NCBI RefSeq assembly: GCF_900607235.1
Contig: NZ_LR027855.1
Span: 62,001-126,000 of the forward strand
Origin: Olivibacter jilunii
GTDB lineage: Bacteria > Bacteroidota > Bacteroidia > Sphingobacteriales > Sphingobacteriaceae
DNA: 64,000 nucleotides
Direction of reading: 5' to 3'
Shown one piece after another: positions 8,914 to 17,580 of this stretch; the stretch's first letter is position 1, and every line of letters starts with the position of its first letter. A model generated the notes under the pieces. The model did no database searches. It was not told the origin of the DNA and saw nothing but the letters and a program-made list of their open reading frames with translations. A program made the translations under genes and the position numbers.

Positions 8914-9509
8914 AACGTTTATTTTGACTTCTTTCTTTTCATTAAGTTTTCGTTTTTTAAGGCATTCAAGCTTTCCCTAACGGGAAGGTCCGCGAAAGAA
9001 AAGAAGCCAAGAGCCGACCGTAGGAAGTCCATGAACACCTTTGAAAATAATGAAGTAGTGAATAAAATCGCCGCTTCCTGCCTACCGCAGGCAGGCAAAA
9101 TTTACAGGAGCGGTAGTGCCTCCCAGTGCTGACTGTAAATTTTGGAGGAGGCATTTTAGTAGAACGATAGGCTTTTACTTTTAACCGGACGTACTAGCTT
9201 TAGCTTTGTATATAGCCAGTGTGTTGGGAAAAACGGCCTTGGAGGATACCGATGCAACGAGCAGCAAAGTATGTGCATTATCGTTCATGTCGCAATATCT
9301 AAGCGGATTGAGGAAGTGAAACGGCTCCAATACGCGCCATGAATGCTTTGCAATCAGGTGCAAGGTAGCCTACAGAGCCTTGATTATTCATTTGTGTTTG
9401 TTTTAAAAGGTATTCATGAGCTCGAAGCTAGCTTCTCGGTTGTTTGGTTCTTTATCATCAAGGATAAAGAACATTATATTAAATGAAAAAATTAGTTAAA
9501 ATAAACGTT
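8914..9509. repeat. 596-bp palindromic element with imperfect terminal inverted repeats
   Basis: The outer 12 bp, AACGTTTATTTT at 8914-8925 and AAAATAAACGTT at 9498-9509, are a perfect inverted repeat, and similarity extends inward about 30 bp. Inside each arm is a small hairpin: TTCCC/GGGAA near 8980, and TTCTTTATC/GATAAAGAA near 9450. Inward of these lie inverted copies of a module also found at 49969-50040 and 58552-58623 (here diverged, 9006-9063 and 9382-9440). The centre holds a GCCTGCC palindrome module at 9071-9109. No transposase ORF of credible length is present. It looks like a non-autonomous mobile element or its remains. Confidence 0.55.
9071..9109 (+). repeat. 39-bp GCCTGCC palindrome module, copy 1
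   Basis: The 39 bp are an exact reverse complement of 11369-11407. The module contains a near-palindromic core, CCTGCCTACCGCAGGCAGG, followed by AAAATTTACAGGA. Related cores (CCTGCCTACCGGCAGGCAGG type) occur near 4830, 11960, 26150 and 41380. Confidence 0.9.
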
Positions 9510-9545
9510 ATCTTTTAAAAGCAATTTCCCTGAAGGCATCTAAAA

Positions 9546-9989
9546 ATGATTGCTATTTTCGGTATTACAATGGGTTATTTCATTAGCAAAACACTGTATT
9601 TCAATATCGTAATGCTCAACACTGATAGCAGAATCAATTATTTTGATAACACGATGACGTATTCTGCTACCGAAACGCCGTACTCCGATACCTTGATGCT
9701 CAACTTTGGTAGCGGAATCAATCATTTCGATAGCACGATTACGTATTCCGCTACCGAAATGCCGTATTTCGATACCATTATACTCAACTTCGATAGCACA
9801 ATCAATCATTTCGACAGGTCAATAAAACATTTTGATAACACAATAATCTACGTCGGTAACAGGCTACGCTATATTGATAGTCAAGTTTCTGACTTTTCCC
9901 TTGTCGGCGAACGAATTTCTTTATATGACCGTCAGAAACCCGCTTTCTACTCAACAAACACACCTAAGCTGACAGCCGACGACCGATAG
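9546..9989 (+). CDS. Hypothetical ORF of heptapeptide repeats
   Basis: A 147-codon frame encodes about 13 successive 7-residue units of the form [YHN]-F-D-[ST]-x-I-[TNL], for example HFDSTIT, NFDSTIN and HFDNTII. Four units form a higher-order 84-bp repeat: 9645-9728 and 9729-9812 align at 84-bp spacing. There is no signal peptide and no recognised domain. Differences between the 84-bp units are mostly non-synonymous, which argues against strong purifying selection, and a repeated antisense frame is also open. A weak GAAGG sequence precedes the ATG. It may be a real repeat protein or a non-coding 21-bp minisatellite; I cannot decide from this window. Confidence 0.4.
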   Translation: MIAIFGITMGYFISKTLYFNIVMLNTDSRINYFDNTMTYSATETPYSDTLMLNFGSGINHFDSTITYSATEMPYFDTIILNFDSTINHFDRSIKHFDNTIIYVGNRLRYIDSQVSDFSLVGERISLYDRQKPAFYSTNTPKLTADDR

Positions 9990-10078
9990 CTGATAGCTAA
10001 TACCTACACCTAACACCTTAGAGCTAAAAATAACCTTCAGCTAACATTTAAGTCAAGTAAAATACCTATAATCGCGTC

Positions 10079-11341
10079 ATGGTAACAAGAGTTTTTTCTT
10101 ATTTGCTAGGTGTCGCATTAGCTGTTTTTTTGGTGTCACCTACGCATGCCCAAGACACCACGCAAAAATCAGTTCCAAATCGTCAAAATGTAGCCAAGCA
10201 ACAAGACAAACCCTATGTAATCCTGATCTCTGCCGATGGTTTTCGGTATGATTACGCAGAAAAATTCCAGGCAACTCATTTACAACAACTATCGTCAAGT
10301 GGCGTAAGTGCCAAAGCACTGATTCCGTCATTTCCTTCCATTACCTTTCCCAACCACTATACAATCGTAACGGGCATGTACCCATCGCATCATGGCTTGG
10401 TTGGAAATAATATCTACGACCCGAAAATGCAAGCAAGATATAGCATGTCAAATGCGAAGGCCGTCAAGAATCCGGCTTGGTATGGCGGTATCCCCATTTG
10501 GACACTTGCCGAGCAACAGGGTTTACTGAGTGCTAGCTTTTATTGGCCGGGATCGGAAGCAGCTATTGGTGGAATGTTGCCGTCTTATTATTATGCTTAC
10601 AATGAAAAGATTCCAATAGCAAAACGCATACAGACTGTTGTGAACTGGCTATCATTACCATCGGAAAAACGTCCGCACCTCATTAATTTTTACTTCCCCG
10701 AAGTCGATCATGCAGGACACCTCTATGGCCCCGATGCAACCGAGACGAAAAAAGCGGTGCACTTCATTGATTCTGCCGTTAATGCCCTCAACATCGCCGT
10801 ACAACAAACGGGACTTCCTGTCAGTTTTATTTTCGTTTCTGATCATGGTATGAAGGCCATCAATCGAGACGAACCCTTGCCATTACCTTTTAAAGTCGAT
10901 ACAACGCAAGTGATCATTGCTTCAAATGGCACACTTGTAAATATACATGTGAAAGACAAAAAGAACCTTCAGTCGATTTACCAATCCATTCAAAAGTCTG
11001 ATAAGTTTGATGCCTATCTAAGTGATCAAGTACCAAGCAATTATCATTACGGAAAAAAAGAGGACAAATATCACCGAATAGGCGATATCGTATTGGTTGC
11101 GAAAGCACCTTATTATTTTTCCAATAAGAAACCACATCCCGGAGCACATGGATTTGACCCCTATGAAACACCGGAAATGCGAGCTACTTTCATCGCTTGG
11201 GGACCCGCCTTTAAAGAAGGTTTAACGATCGGTGCCTTTGAGAATATTCATATCTATCCACTATTGGCGAAGATATTAGGTTTGAAATACAAACATCGTA
11301 TCGATGGAAATGATAAAGTAGCTAAAGAAGTCTTGAAGTGA
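10079..11341 (+). CDS. Nucleotide pyrophosphatase/phosphodiesterase (NPP), alkaline phosphatase superfamily
   Basis: The 420-residue exported protein has a signal peptide ending near THAQ and the NPP metal and catalytic motifs: Asp53 in ISADGFRYDY, the nucleophile Thr89 in SITFPNHYTIVTG, the PEVDHAGHLYGPD segment, FVSDHGM and the late GAHGFDP histidine. These enzymes use two zinc ions to hydrolyse phosphodiester or pyrophosphate bonds in nucleotides and related compounds, here presumably in the periplasm. Length and motif order are normal for bacterial NPPs. No adjacent gene suggests a specific substrate. The gene is followed 27 bases later by the second copy of the 39-bp palindrome module. 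Confidence 0.93.
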   Translation: MVTRVFSYLLGVALAVFLVSPTHAQDTTQKSVPNRQNVAKQQDKPYVILISADGFRYDYAEKFQATHLQQLSSSGVSAKALIPSFPSITFPNHYTIVTGMYPSHHGLVGNNIYDPKMQARYSMSNAKAVKNPAWYGGIPIWTLAEQQGLLSASFYWPGSEAAIGGMLPSYYYAYNEKIPIAKRIQTVVNWLSLPSEKRPHLINFYFPEVDHAGHLYGPDATETKKAVHFIDSAVNALNIAVQQTGLPVSFIFVSDHGMKAINRDEPLPLPFKVDTTQVIIASNGTLVNIHVKDKKNLQSIYQSIQKSDKFDAYLSDQVPSNYHYGKKEDKYHRIGDIVLVAKAPYYFSNKKPHPGAHGFDPYETPEMRATFIAWGPAFKEGLTIGAFENIHIYPLLAKILGLKYKHRIDGNDKVAKEVLK

Positions 11342-11368
11342 TACAGCCAGCACCGGACGCATTACCAT

Positions 11369-11407
11369 TCCTGTAAATTTTGCCTGCCTGCGGTAGGCAG
11401 GAAGCGG
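11369..11407 (-). repeat. 39-bp GCCTGCC palindrome module, copy 2 (inverted)
   Basis: Exact reverse complement of 9071-9109. It lies just after the NPP stop and before the 3' end of the minus-strand XRE gene. A transcript would fold its CTGCC/GGCAG core into a stable hairpin, so it may act as a terminator; this is inference. Confidence 0.85.
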
Positions 11408-11430
11408 TGAACTTTATTTTATTAGTAATA

Positions 11431-11805
11431 TCATCGATCTTTATAGTAGGTACTACTATCATTTTCTGTCAATTTCTCTACTAAAACCTGAAGTAGCTCC
11501 TTAATATTAATCAACTCATTTTTAAGTTCCTCTAAAGTGGGTGAATGTCCTTGCCTCACGTTATCATCAGTCACCAAATTCTGCCAGCTTACTTCTTCAT
11601 CCAGATCGAGGTGCGGCCCCATTAGCTCATCACTGGTCATCGAATAAAGTATACCAACCAATTTAGCTTGTTCTATTGTTAGTTTTTTTTCACCCGACTC
11701 CAGCTGCTCATACTCTTCTTTAGTAAGCTTCAACTTGTAAGCCACATAGGCCATACTGTAATCATTGGCGTAACGTAGAAATCTTAGTTTTTCATGTAAT
11801 TCCAT
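11431..11805 (-). CDS. XRE-family helix-turn-helix protein
   Basis: From the ATG at 11805 the protein has 124 residues, starting MELHEKLRFLRYANDYSMAY. Residues 1-60 form a Cro/CI-type helix-turn-helix (YSMAYVAYKLKLTKEEYEQLESGEKKLTIEQ). The C-terminal half is acidic and ends in a probable helix, LEELKNELINIKELLQVLVEKL, that could be a coiled-coil dimerisation segment. The frame stays open 24 codons upstream, but those codons lie in an intergenic repeat module, so the internal ATG is preferred. Such small regulators are common in Bacteroidota; the targets are unknown. There is no toxin-like neighbour. Confidence 0.8.
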   Translation of the reverse strand: MELHEKLRFLRYANDYSMAYVAYKLKLTKEEYEQLESGEKKLTIEQAKLVGILYSMTSDELMGPHLDLDEEVSWQNLVTDDNVRQGHSPTLEELKNELINIKELLQVLVEKLTENDSSTYYKDR

Positions 11806-11815
11806 ATGTTTAGGT

Positions 11816-11998
11816 TTTATTTTTAGTTGTGAGCTGCGAGTTGTGAGTTGCGGGCTTTCTTCCTGTCTTATGTCCATGTTAGGCTATAGGCTGTAAGCTG
11901 TAGGCTTTATTCTACACTTTAAACTTTCTCGCTACGCAAAAATTCATCGTTCATCATTCCTGCCTACCGGCAGGCAGGCAACACTCATCACTTAAGAC
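11816..11998 (-). repeat. Composite intergenic repeat module, copy A
   Basis: The sequence upstream of the XRE gene is largely the reverse complement of 26133-26285. Matching parts in order are the CAACTCGCAACTCACAAC words, ACATAAGACAGGAA, the AAGCCTATAGCCTA words, GATGAACGATGAATTTTT, GGAATGATGAACGATG and the CTGCC/GGCAG palindrome. Because the XRE reading frame stays open into it, a naive annotation would add 24 repeat-derived residues. Confidence 0.8.
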
Positions 11999-12135
11999 CC
12001 TACTCAACCATTTAACCAGCTCAAAATATTTGTTTTTTCTCTACAAAAATAGGTAAAATACATCCATTTACAAATACTTTAACTAGCTAAACGTTCTTAA
12101 ACTAATTTTATGGAAAATAAAGGAGAACATAGAAC

Positions 12136-12357
12136 TTGACAGCACTGGGTTTATATTTGGCAAAGCGATCAATTAACAAAGCGGAAGTTTCCAGAAAGAC
12201 GGGTTTGAGTACTTATCGGTTGAGCCAGCTTTCCATTAATCCAAAATCGCATGTTCGAATCGAGGAATTATATCTTATCGCCTTGGCCATAGGCGTTAAA
12301 CCGGGTGAAATGTTTGAAGAGCTGTGTGGGAATCTTAAACTCAAACACCAGTCCTGA
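12136..12357 (+). CDS. Small XRE-family helix-turn-helix protein (TTG start)
   Basis: This 73-residue protein is almost entirely a Cro/CI helix-turn-helix: ALGLYLAKRSINKAEVSRKTGLSTYRLSQL, followed by ELYLIALAIGVKPGEMFEEL. The first codon appears to be TTG at 12136, preceded by AAAGGAG at 12119-12125, a good ribosome binding site. The nearest ATG (12110) lies in another frame. It encodes a nine-codon peptide whose TGA stop overlaps the TTG start, so the two may be translationally coupled, or a frameshift may have broken a longer N-terminus. It is a probable DNA-binding regulator with unknown targets. Confidence 0.7.
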   Translation: MTALGLYLAKRSINKAEVSRKTGLSTYRLSQLSINPKSHVRIEELYLIALAIGVKPGEMFEELCGNLKLKHQS

Positions 12358-12532
12358 TCCCATAAAAAGAGGCACTTCGCTCGACCCTCCTTCGGGGTCC
12401 ATACACTGTATATTCACGGTATCTTCACGTTATATCCGCATTTATCCACCATTTAGTGGACTTTTAGCGGTAAAGTAGCGAATAAGTAGCGACCAAAGAC
12501 CAAGTGGGTGGGAGAGGAAGGAAGATAAAAGA

Positions 12533-12567
12533 AACCGTATAGTAGTTAGTAACACTACTATACGGTT
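12533..12567 (-). terminator. Terminator hairpin of the SusCD operon
   Basis: A 14-bp perfect stem (AACCGTATAGTAGT at 12533-12546, ACTACTATACGGTT at 12554-12567) closes a 7-base loop. Read on the minus strand it is followed by a T-rich run (TTTCTTTTATCTT). It starts 17 bases past the SusD stop codon. Confidence 0.8.
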
Positions 12568-12583
12568 CATGCACTAAGATTGA

Positions 12584-14131
12584 TTACTTATTCCACCAAA
12601 GCGCTGTTGTAATCACGTCATCGCCTTGACGTGCCAAGGCTTGTTGATAATGTTCACGATTAACGTTTTGCTCTTTATTCGGATAATATAAGCGTTTCGG
12701 AATGCCGTTTCCGAAAATAGGCTGGAACGTATAGTTGACGATTCCGTTCTCCGTTTGCCTACTCCAAACAACATCTCCAGGTTTCACTAAAAATATAGGA
12801 TAACCGGTACGACGGATTTCTGACCAAGCCTCCAAGCCTTGAGTGTACAAAGCCAGGTATTTTTGCGTTAAGACATTTTCTTTGTTCGCCGCCGGCAAGG
12901 CATCAGCATATGATTTCGCAGTCGCACCATCAATACCCCATTTAGTTAAAGAAGCTTCTACACCTTTTCGGTAGCTTGCATCATCCCAGTTATTGTATTC
13001 GGCAATTAAAAAAGCCACCTCGGCATACTCCTGTAAGACTTCCGCAAAGTCGGGCGCATTCACAATGGCTCCTGGTAAGCTAATGGCAGTAGGCCCATTA
13101 ATACCTCCTGCTTCCAAAGGTAATCCGTAAGGCTGACCTATGTAAATTTGGCGCTCATTAGGTAAAGCGTAACGCGGTAGACGCGGGTCGGCCGTCTTAA
13201 AAGGTCCTAATTCTCCTTTTAATACATTTACCAAAACATGCGAAACCGCAAAATCTTTTCTATTCGCGGTAACGGTCGCTCGATAGAGGGGGGCTTCATT
13301 TGGTGCACCACTGGAATATTTAAAAGCGGCATTATCTGCATTGGACGTAAATACACCTTTTGCCAAGGCATCCGAAAAATGTTCTTCTGAAACAGCCGGA
13401 AGTTTCACACGGATACGCGTAGACAAGCGTAACCGAAGTGATTGCGCAAATTTAGCCCATTTTTCATTACTGCCTGCGTATATAATATCCGAGCTGCCGA
13501 AAGTATTTTGCCCTTTATACTTCAACAGGGTATCGCCTGCCGCCTTTAATTCATTTAGGATATCAACATATATTTTTTCCTGTGACGCGTACACCGGCGT
13601 ATAATTGTCGGGATTTTGTTGCAGCGCTTCAAATTCAGGGTCTTTATTTCCATAGGATTCATAGGGCACATCGCCAAAAACATCCGTCAGGGAATGGAAG
13701 GTGAAAGCTTTCAATATACGTGCAATCGCAATTTGATTCGCATTACTACCAGCTGTTCCGGCACTTGCCACCGATTTTGTCAGCTCATCGGTATTTAACT
13801 TGATAATTTGGTTCAAGTTATTCAGTGCCTTATAAGAGTTAGCCCAAAAGACGTCGGAATAAGAACGTGGAATATCATAACGCGACTGATCGGTGTAGAT
13901 ATTCTGACTATAATATTGGGCGAAAAGCATCGTTCCACGTAACGAAAAATTTTCGTTTCTGATATTGTCCATTATTTGTTTCTCCGCCGTCAACAGAATC
14001 GTTGGTGTAGGAACATTTCCCGGGCGATTGGGATCTTCGTTGATCTCCGCCAGCTTCTCGTCAGAGCAGGAGATCAAAGCGCCTGAAAACGCTAGGGGAA
14101 GGAGAAATAAGATATTTTTATAAAGATTCAT
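12584..14131 (-). CDS. SusD/RagB-family outer-membrane lipoprotein
   Basis: The 515-residue protein carries a lipoprotein signal peptide (lipobox LISC, mature Cys at about residue 22). It has the SusD-like alpha-helical fold signature seen in the SusD_like_2 branch: an early INEDPNRPGNVPTPTILLTAE segment, the ADPRLPRYALP segment and a C-terminal REHYQQAL region. SusD proteins sit on the cell surface as lids over SusC channels and bind glycans or peptides. It lies 12 bases after the SusC gene and forms its operon partner. No glycoside hydrolase, peptidase or regulator is adjacent, so the ligand is unknown. Confidence 0.94.
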   Translation of the reverse strand: MNLYKNILFLLPLAFSGALISCSDEKLAEINEDPNRPGNVPTPTILLTAEKQIMDNIRNENFSLRGTMLFAQYYSQNIYTDQSRYDIPRSYSDVFWANSYKALNNLNQIIKLNTDELTKSVASAGTAGSNANQIAIARILKAFTFHSLTDVFGDVPYESYGNKDPEFEALQQNPDNYTPVYASQEKIYVDILNELKAAGDTLLKYKGQNTFGSSDIIYAGSNEKWAKFAQSLRLRLSTRIRVKLPAVSEEHFSDALAKGVFTSNADNAAFKYSSGAPNEAPLYRATVTANRKDFAVSHVLVNVLKGELGPFKTADPRLPRYALPNERQIYIGQPYGLPLEAGGINGPTAISLPGAIVNAPDFAEVLQEYAEVAFLIAEYNNWDDASYRKGVEASLTKWGIDGATAKSYADALPAANKENVLTQKYLALYTQGLEAWSEIRRTGYPIFLVKPGDVVWSRQTENGIVNYTFQPIFGNGIPKRLYYPNKEQNVNREHYQQALARQGDDVITTALWWNK

Positions 14132-14143
14132 TGTCTTCTCAAA

Positions 14144-17100
14144 TTAAAATTTAACGTTCACATTTAAACCGTAGGTGGCAGGTATTGGTAGATTTCCTCC
14201 TTCAATCCCCTGTATATTACCTCCGCTATTGGTAAATTCAGGATCAATGTATTTACTTTTAGTATAAATATTCCAAAGGTTACGGCCATAAGCGTTGATA
14301 CCCAACGTTTTGATTACTCCGTCCGGTTTCAGCTGAAAATTATACCCGAGTGTAATCTCCCGTAACTTCACGAATGTGGCGTCAAAAACACTAAAGGTGG
14401 TGGGCCCGTTATATTCATTACGTGCCCAGGTTTGTGCACTAATCCGCGTATCATTTGGCCTTGTATTCGTTACGTTATAACTTCCGTCCGGATTAAACTG
14501 TACATCCGCTTTTACACCATCTACTACGATACCCGTTTCTCGGATATTATTGGCAGCAGTACGGTCCAGGATTCCTGCGTACATACCTACTTTATAGGTT
14601 TGCGAGAAGAAATGCCCTCCAACACGTGCGTCGATTAAAAATCCAAGTGTAAAGTTTTTATACTTAAAGCTGTTTTGAAAGCCTACTAAATAGTCAGGTA
14701 GCACAGTTCCTAAATCTGTCATTTGCGAAGTACGTAAGTAAGTACCGTCCTCCTGCACCACGCGTTGCCCGTCAGGAGCATAAACAAAGTCATAACCTCT
14801 GATTTGTCCATAGGATTCTCCTTCTTGTGCTACTAATGACACCAGTGTATTGTTTAGCTCGAGCGTACTGATGCCCTCATATAAACGGGCGATTTTATTA
14901 CGGTTTAACGACCAGTTGACTGAACTATTCCATTCGAAACGATCATTTTTTATCGGTGCTCCGGTTAGGATTACTTCAAATCCTTTATTGGTTATTAGAC
15001 CTGCATTTAAGAATTTCTGTTGATATCCAAAAGCATCGGAAGTCGGAACTGCAATTGTCTGGTTTCTACTACGGTTATTGTAATAGGTAACGTCTAAGCC
15101 TAATCTATTTTTAAACAATTGAAACTCGAATCCCGTTTCCCAAGTACTAGTCAGTTCGGGTTTCAAATTGGGATTGTTCATGATATCAGGCTGCGTATAA
15201 GACGGTTGGCCATTAAATGCAGGTAACGAACTATATAATTGTGCTAAGCTATAGGGTGCTGCACCGTTACCGACTTCCGCCCAGCCCAATCTGAATTTGG
15301 CGTAGTCAATCCAAGGAATGTTTCTTATTCCTTCCAATTCACTGAAAACAAAACTGCTTGTGAGCGATGGATAGTAAAAAGAATTATTGTTAGTAGGTAG
15401 GGTAGACCACCAATCATTCCGTAAGGTACCGTCTAAATAGAGCATATTTTTCCAACCGGCAGAAAAACTGCCAAAGATCGAATACACTTGTTCTCTAAAT
15501 AAACCATGTCCATTATTGGCTAAGATACCACTTGAATTCCGCAAGTCATAGTAATTCGGAACTACTAAGGGTCCACCCGTTTGGAGATCACTGACGCGAC
15601 GATTCGCATCCCGAATGTTACCACCAACCAAACCGGATAGCGAGAAGTCGGTCCATTGTTTATTGGCGGTTGCCAGAAATTCATAGTTGAATTCATGGAA
15701 ATTATTACTATATTCCTGATACATAGACTGTGAGCGGGAATACACTGCGATACGATCTTGATATTGATATTGATAAATATCTGCGTAAACTTTACCACTC
15801 AAATTAAGCCACGAATTGATAGGAGCCGACACCCCGACATTACCATATAACCTGTCGCGGCTCTCTTCCAGGTAACTCTCATAAGCCGACCAATAGGGAT
15901 TATCAATAAAACGCGTAGCACGATCGCCCGGTGTATCGCGATAGCCGGTTCGATTCCACGGTCTAGGGGTTCCATCGGGTCGTTTATAATCGCTCAGCTT
16001 CTTATAGTCGACTTGCACACCTCCCCATTGAAAAGCCTCTAACATAATATTCCGATTGGAAGCACCGGTCCAAGGTCTACCCGTTGAGTTATTTTTAACG
16101 TAGTTAAGATTACTGGAAATCGTTACCTTTCCCAGTCCTGTAGACCCTGAAAAACTCAATGTATTACGTCCTAAGCTGGCATTTGGAACAGTTCCGCGGA
16201 CATTCTTATTGGTATACGATAGCCGATAGCTTGTTTTCCCACTGCTTCCTGCGATCGCCAGATTATTGGTATTGGCAATACCCGTGCGAAAAAAGTAATT
16301 GACATCGTGCTCGGGATACAGCCAAGGCTCAGGATTCAAATATTCGGGGTATCCGGGGTCTAAATTATACCAATGCAAAACGGGTGTGCCATCCAAACGA
16401 GGGCCCCAGCTTTCGTCGGCAGCATAATCAACAATATTATACGTTGTGCCATTAATCGTAGCCTGCGGAAACTCGGTACTATAACCTTGTCCGTATAGTT
16501 TTTGTCTTTTTGGCAAACGTACTATTTGTTCCAATTCAATTCCTGTATTCAGGCTAATCTCAGTCTTTTCCTTATTATTTCCCTTTTTCGTTGTAATCAA
16601 AATAACGCCATTGGCTGCACGACTTCCGTAAAGCGCTGCGGAAGGACCTTTCAATACCGAAATATTTTCAATATCATCCGGATTTAAATCTTGTATCATA
16701 TTCCCTACGTCCTTACCGGCACTTCCCCCAATGGTGGAAGCGGTATTTAAATCGGCATTGTCAATAGGGGTTCCATCAATAACGTAAAGCGGTTGATTAT
16801 TACCGGTAATGGATTTTATACCACGAAGCAAAACACGCGTTGATCCTCCCATATTGCCGCCGGAGGGTATAATCTGTAAACCTGCCACTTTACCGGAAAT
16901 GGCGCTCAGTGCATTGGTGGGTCGGGTGTTGAGCACATCGCCGCTCACATCTTGCACGACATATCCCAATGCTTTCTTCTCCCGTTTAATACCTAGGGCA
17001 GTAACCACCACCTCAGAAAGCTGGTTATCAGGCACTAAACTCACTTGGATCTTTTGCTCGTCACCAACCACCACTTCTTTTGGTTGATAACCGACGTAAG

Positions 17101-17320
17101 AGATCACCAAAACGCTGTTGTCAGCTACTTCAAGAGAGAATGTTCCATCACTCTTTGTTTGGGTTCCTTGCGTGGTATTCTTAACCAGCACGGATGCACC
17201 TGCAATGGGCTGTGTGTTTTCGTCCAGCACCGTTCCTGTAAGCGTACGTTGCCGGGCAAAATTTAATGTAGGCAACAGTATGAGCAGTATGCCTACGTAC
17301 CGCAGTAATTGTAAATTCAT
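14144..17320 (-). CDS. SusC/RagA-family TonB-linked outer-membrane transporter
   Basis: This 1058-residue protein has a signal peptide (ending near NFARQR) and a CarboxypepD_reg-like domain (LTGTVLDENTQPIAGASVLV, about residues 27-105). The SusC-type plug signature follows: VVTALGIKREKKALGYVVQ, then ISGKVAGLQI and VLLRGIKS...PLYVIDGTPIDN. A large beta-barrel ends in NVNVKF. It imports ligands captured by the SusD partner using TonB energy. Length and domain order are typical. The operon SusC-SusD has no visible regulator. The gene is divergent from the exonuclease/GIY-YIG gene across a 260-bp gap. Confidence 0.96.
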   Translation of the reverse strand: MNLQLLRYVGILLILLPTLNFARQRTLTGTVLDENTQPIAGASVLVKNTTQGTQTKSDGTFSLEVADNSVLVISYVGYQPKEVVVGDEQKIQVSLVPDNQLSEVVVTALGIKREKKALGYVVQDVSGDVLNTRPTNALSAISGKVAGLQIIPSGGNMGGSTRVLLRGIKSITGNNQPLYVIDGTPIDNADLNTASTIGGSAGKDVGNMIQDLNPDDIENISVLKGPSAALYGSRAANGVILITTKKGNNKEKTEISLNTGIELEQIVRLPKRQKLYGQGYSTEFPQATINGTTYNIVDYAADESWGPRLDGTPVLHWYNLDPGYPEYLNPEPWLYPEHDVNYFFRTGIANTNNLAIAGSSGKTSYRLSYTNKNVRGTVPNASLGRNTLSFSGSTGLGKVTISSNLNYVKNNSTGRPWTGASNRNIMLEAFQWGGVQVDYKKLSDYKRPDGTPRPWNRTGYRDTPGDRATRFIDNPYWSAYESYLEESRDRLYGNVGVSAPINSWLNLSGKVYADIYQYQYQDRIAVYSRSQSMYQEYSNNFHEFNYEFLATANKQWTDFSLSGLVGGNIRDANRRVSDLQTGGPLVVPNYYDLRNSSGILANNGHGLFREQVYSIFGSFSAGWKNMLYLDGTLRNDWWSTLPTNNNSFYYPSLTSSFVFSELEGIRNIPWIDYAKFRLGWAEVGNGAAPYSLAQLYSSLPAFNGQPSYTQPDIMNNPNLKPELTSTWETGFEFQLFKNRLGLDVTYYNNRSRNQTIAVPTSDAFGYQQKFLNAGLITNKGFEVILTGAPIKNDRFEWNSSVNWSLNRNKIARLYEGISTLELNNTLVSLVAQEGESYGQIRGYDFVYAPDGQRVVQEDGTYLRTSQMTDLGTVLPDYLVGFQNSFKYKNFTLGFLIDARVGGHFFSQTYKVGMYAGILDRTAANNIRETGIVVDGVKADVQFNPDGSYNVTNTRPNDTRISAQTWARNEYNGPTTFSVFDATFVKLREITLGYNFQLKPDGVIKTLGINAYGRNLWNIYTKSKYIDPEFTNSGGNIQGIEGGNLPIPATYGLNVNVKF

Positions 17321-17546
17321 AAGAAATTGTCAGTTAATTTGATTAATATAGGGTGAGTACCGCCTAATTAGCAGCAGATGACTTGCACATGCATTCGCAT
17401 GCTGTTTTTTAATAAGGAAGAAATAAACGATGCAATTAATTTCGATTTTTGTAAGTGTTGATCCATATTATTCAAAATAATAAAGTATAGTAATCTAATA
17501 GACAAACCTAGACAAAAATGTTTTGATACACAAATTTTTTCTTTTT

Positions 17547-17574
17547 TTGTGTACTAATTTTTTTAGTATATTTG
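17547..17574 (+). promoter_or_regulatory. Promoter of the exonuclease/GIY-YIG gene with embedded operator
   Basis: TTG at 17547-17549 and TATATTTG at 17567-17574 match the Bacteroidota -33 and -7 elements (TTTG and TAnnTTTG) with 17 bases between them. The palindrome TACTAA-N5-TTAGTA at 17552-17568 fills this spacer and overlaps the -7 box, a classic position for a repressor site. The -7 box ends 6 bases before the ATG at 17581, so the transcript would be leaderless or nearly so. Confidence 0.7.
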
Positions 17575-17580
17575 CTTTTC

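Noticed and set aside
8966-9363. Two minus-strand ORFs of about 60 codons inside the palindromic element
   Set aside because: Both lie in repeat DNA, have no recognisable domain, and their codons follow the repeat structure.
9540-9809. Open minus-strand frame of 89 codons across the heptapeptide repeat region
   Set aside because: It is antisense to the longer plus-strand frame and is open only because the 21-bp unit is partly palindromic; it has no ribosome binding site or family resemblance.
11806-11877. 24-residue N-terminal extension of the XRE protein
   Set aside because: The extension is read from a dispersed intergenic repeat module (copy at 26.1 kb has no gene); the helix-turn-helix starts right after the internal ATG at 11805.
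12136-12357. Small XRE protein considered as the regulator of the shared TACTAA-N5-TTAGTA operator
   Set aside because: It lacks a LexA/S24 peptidase domain and its own promoter has no copy of the operator; no link to the repair block is visible.
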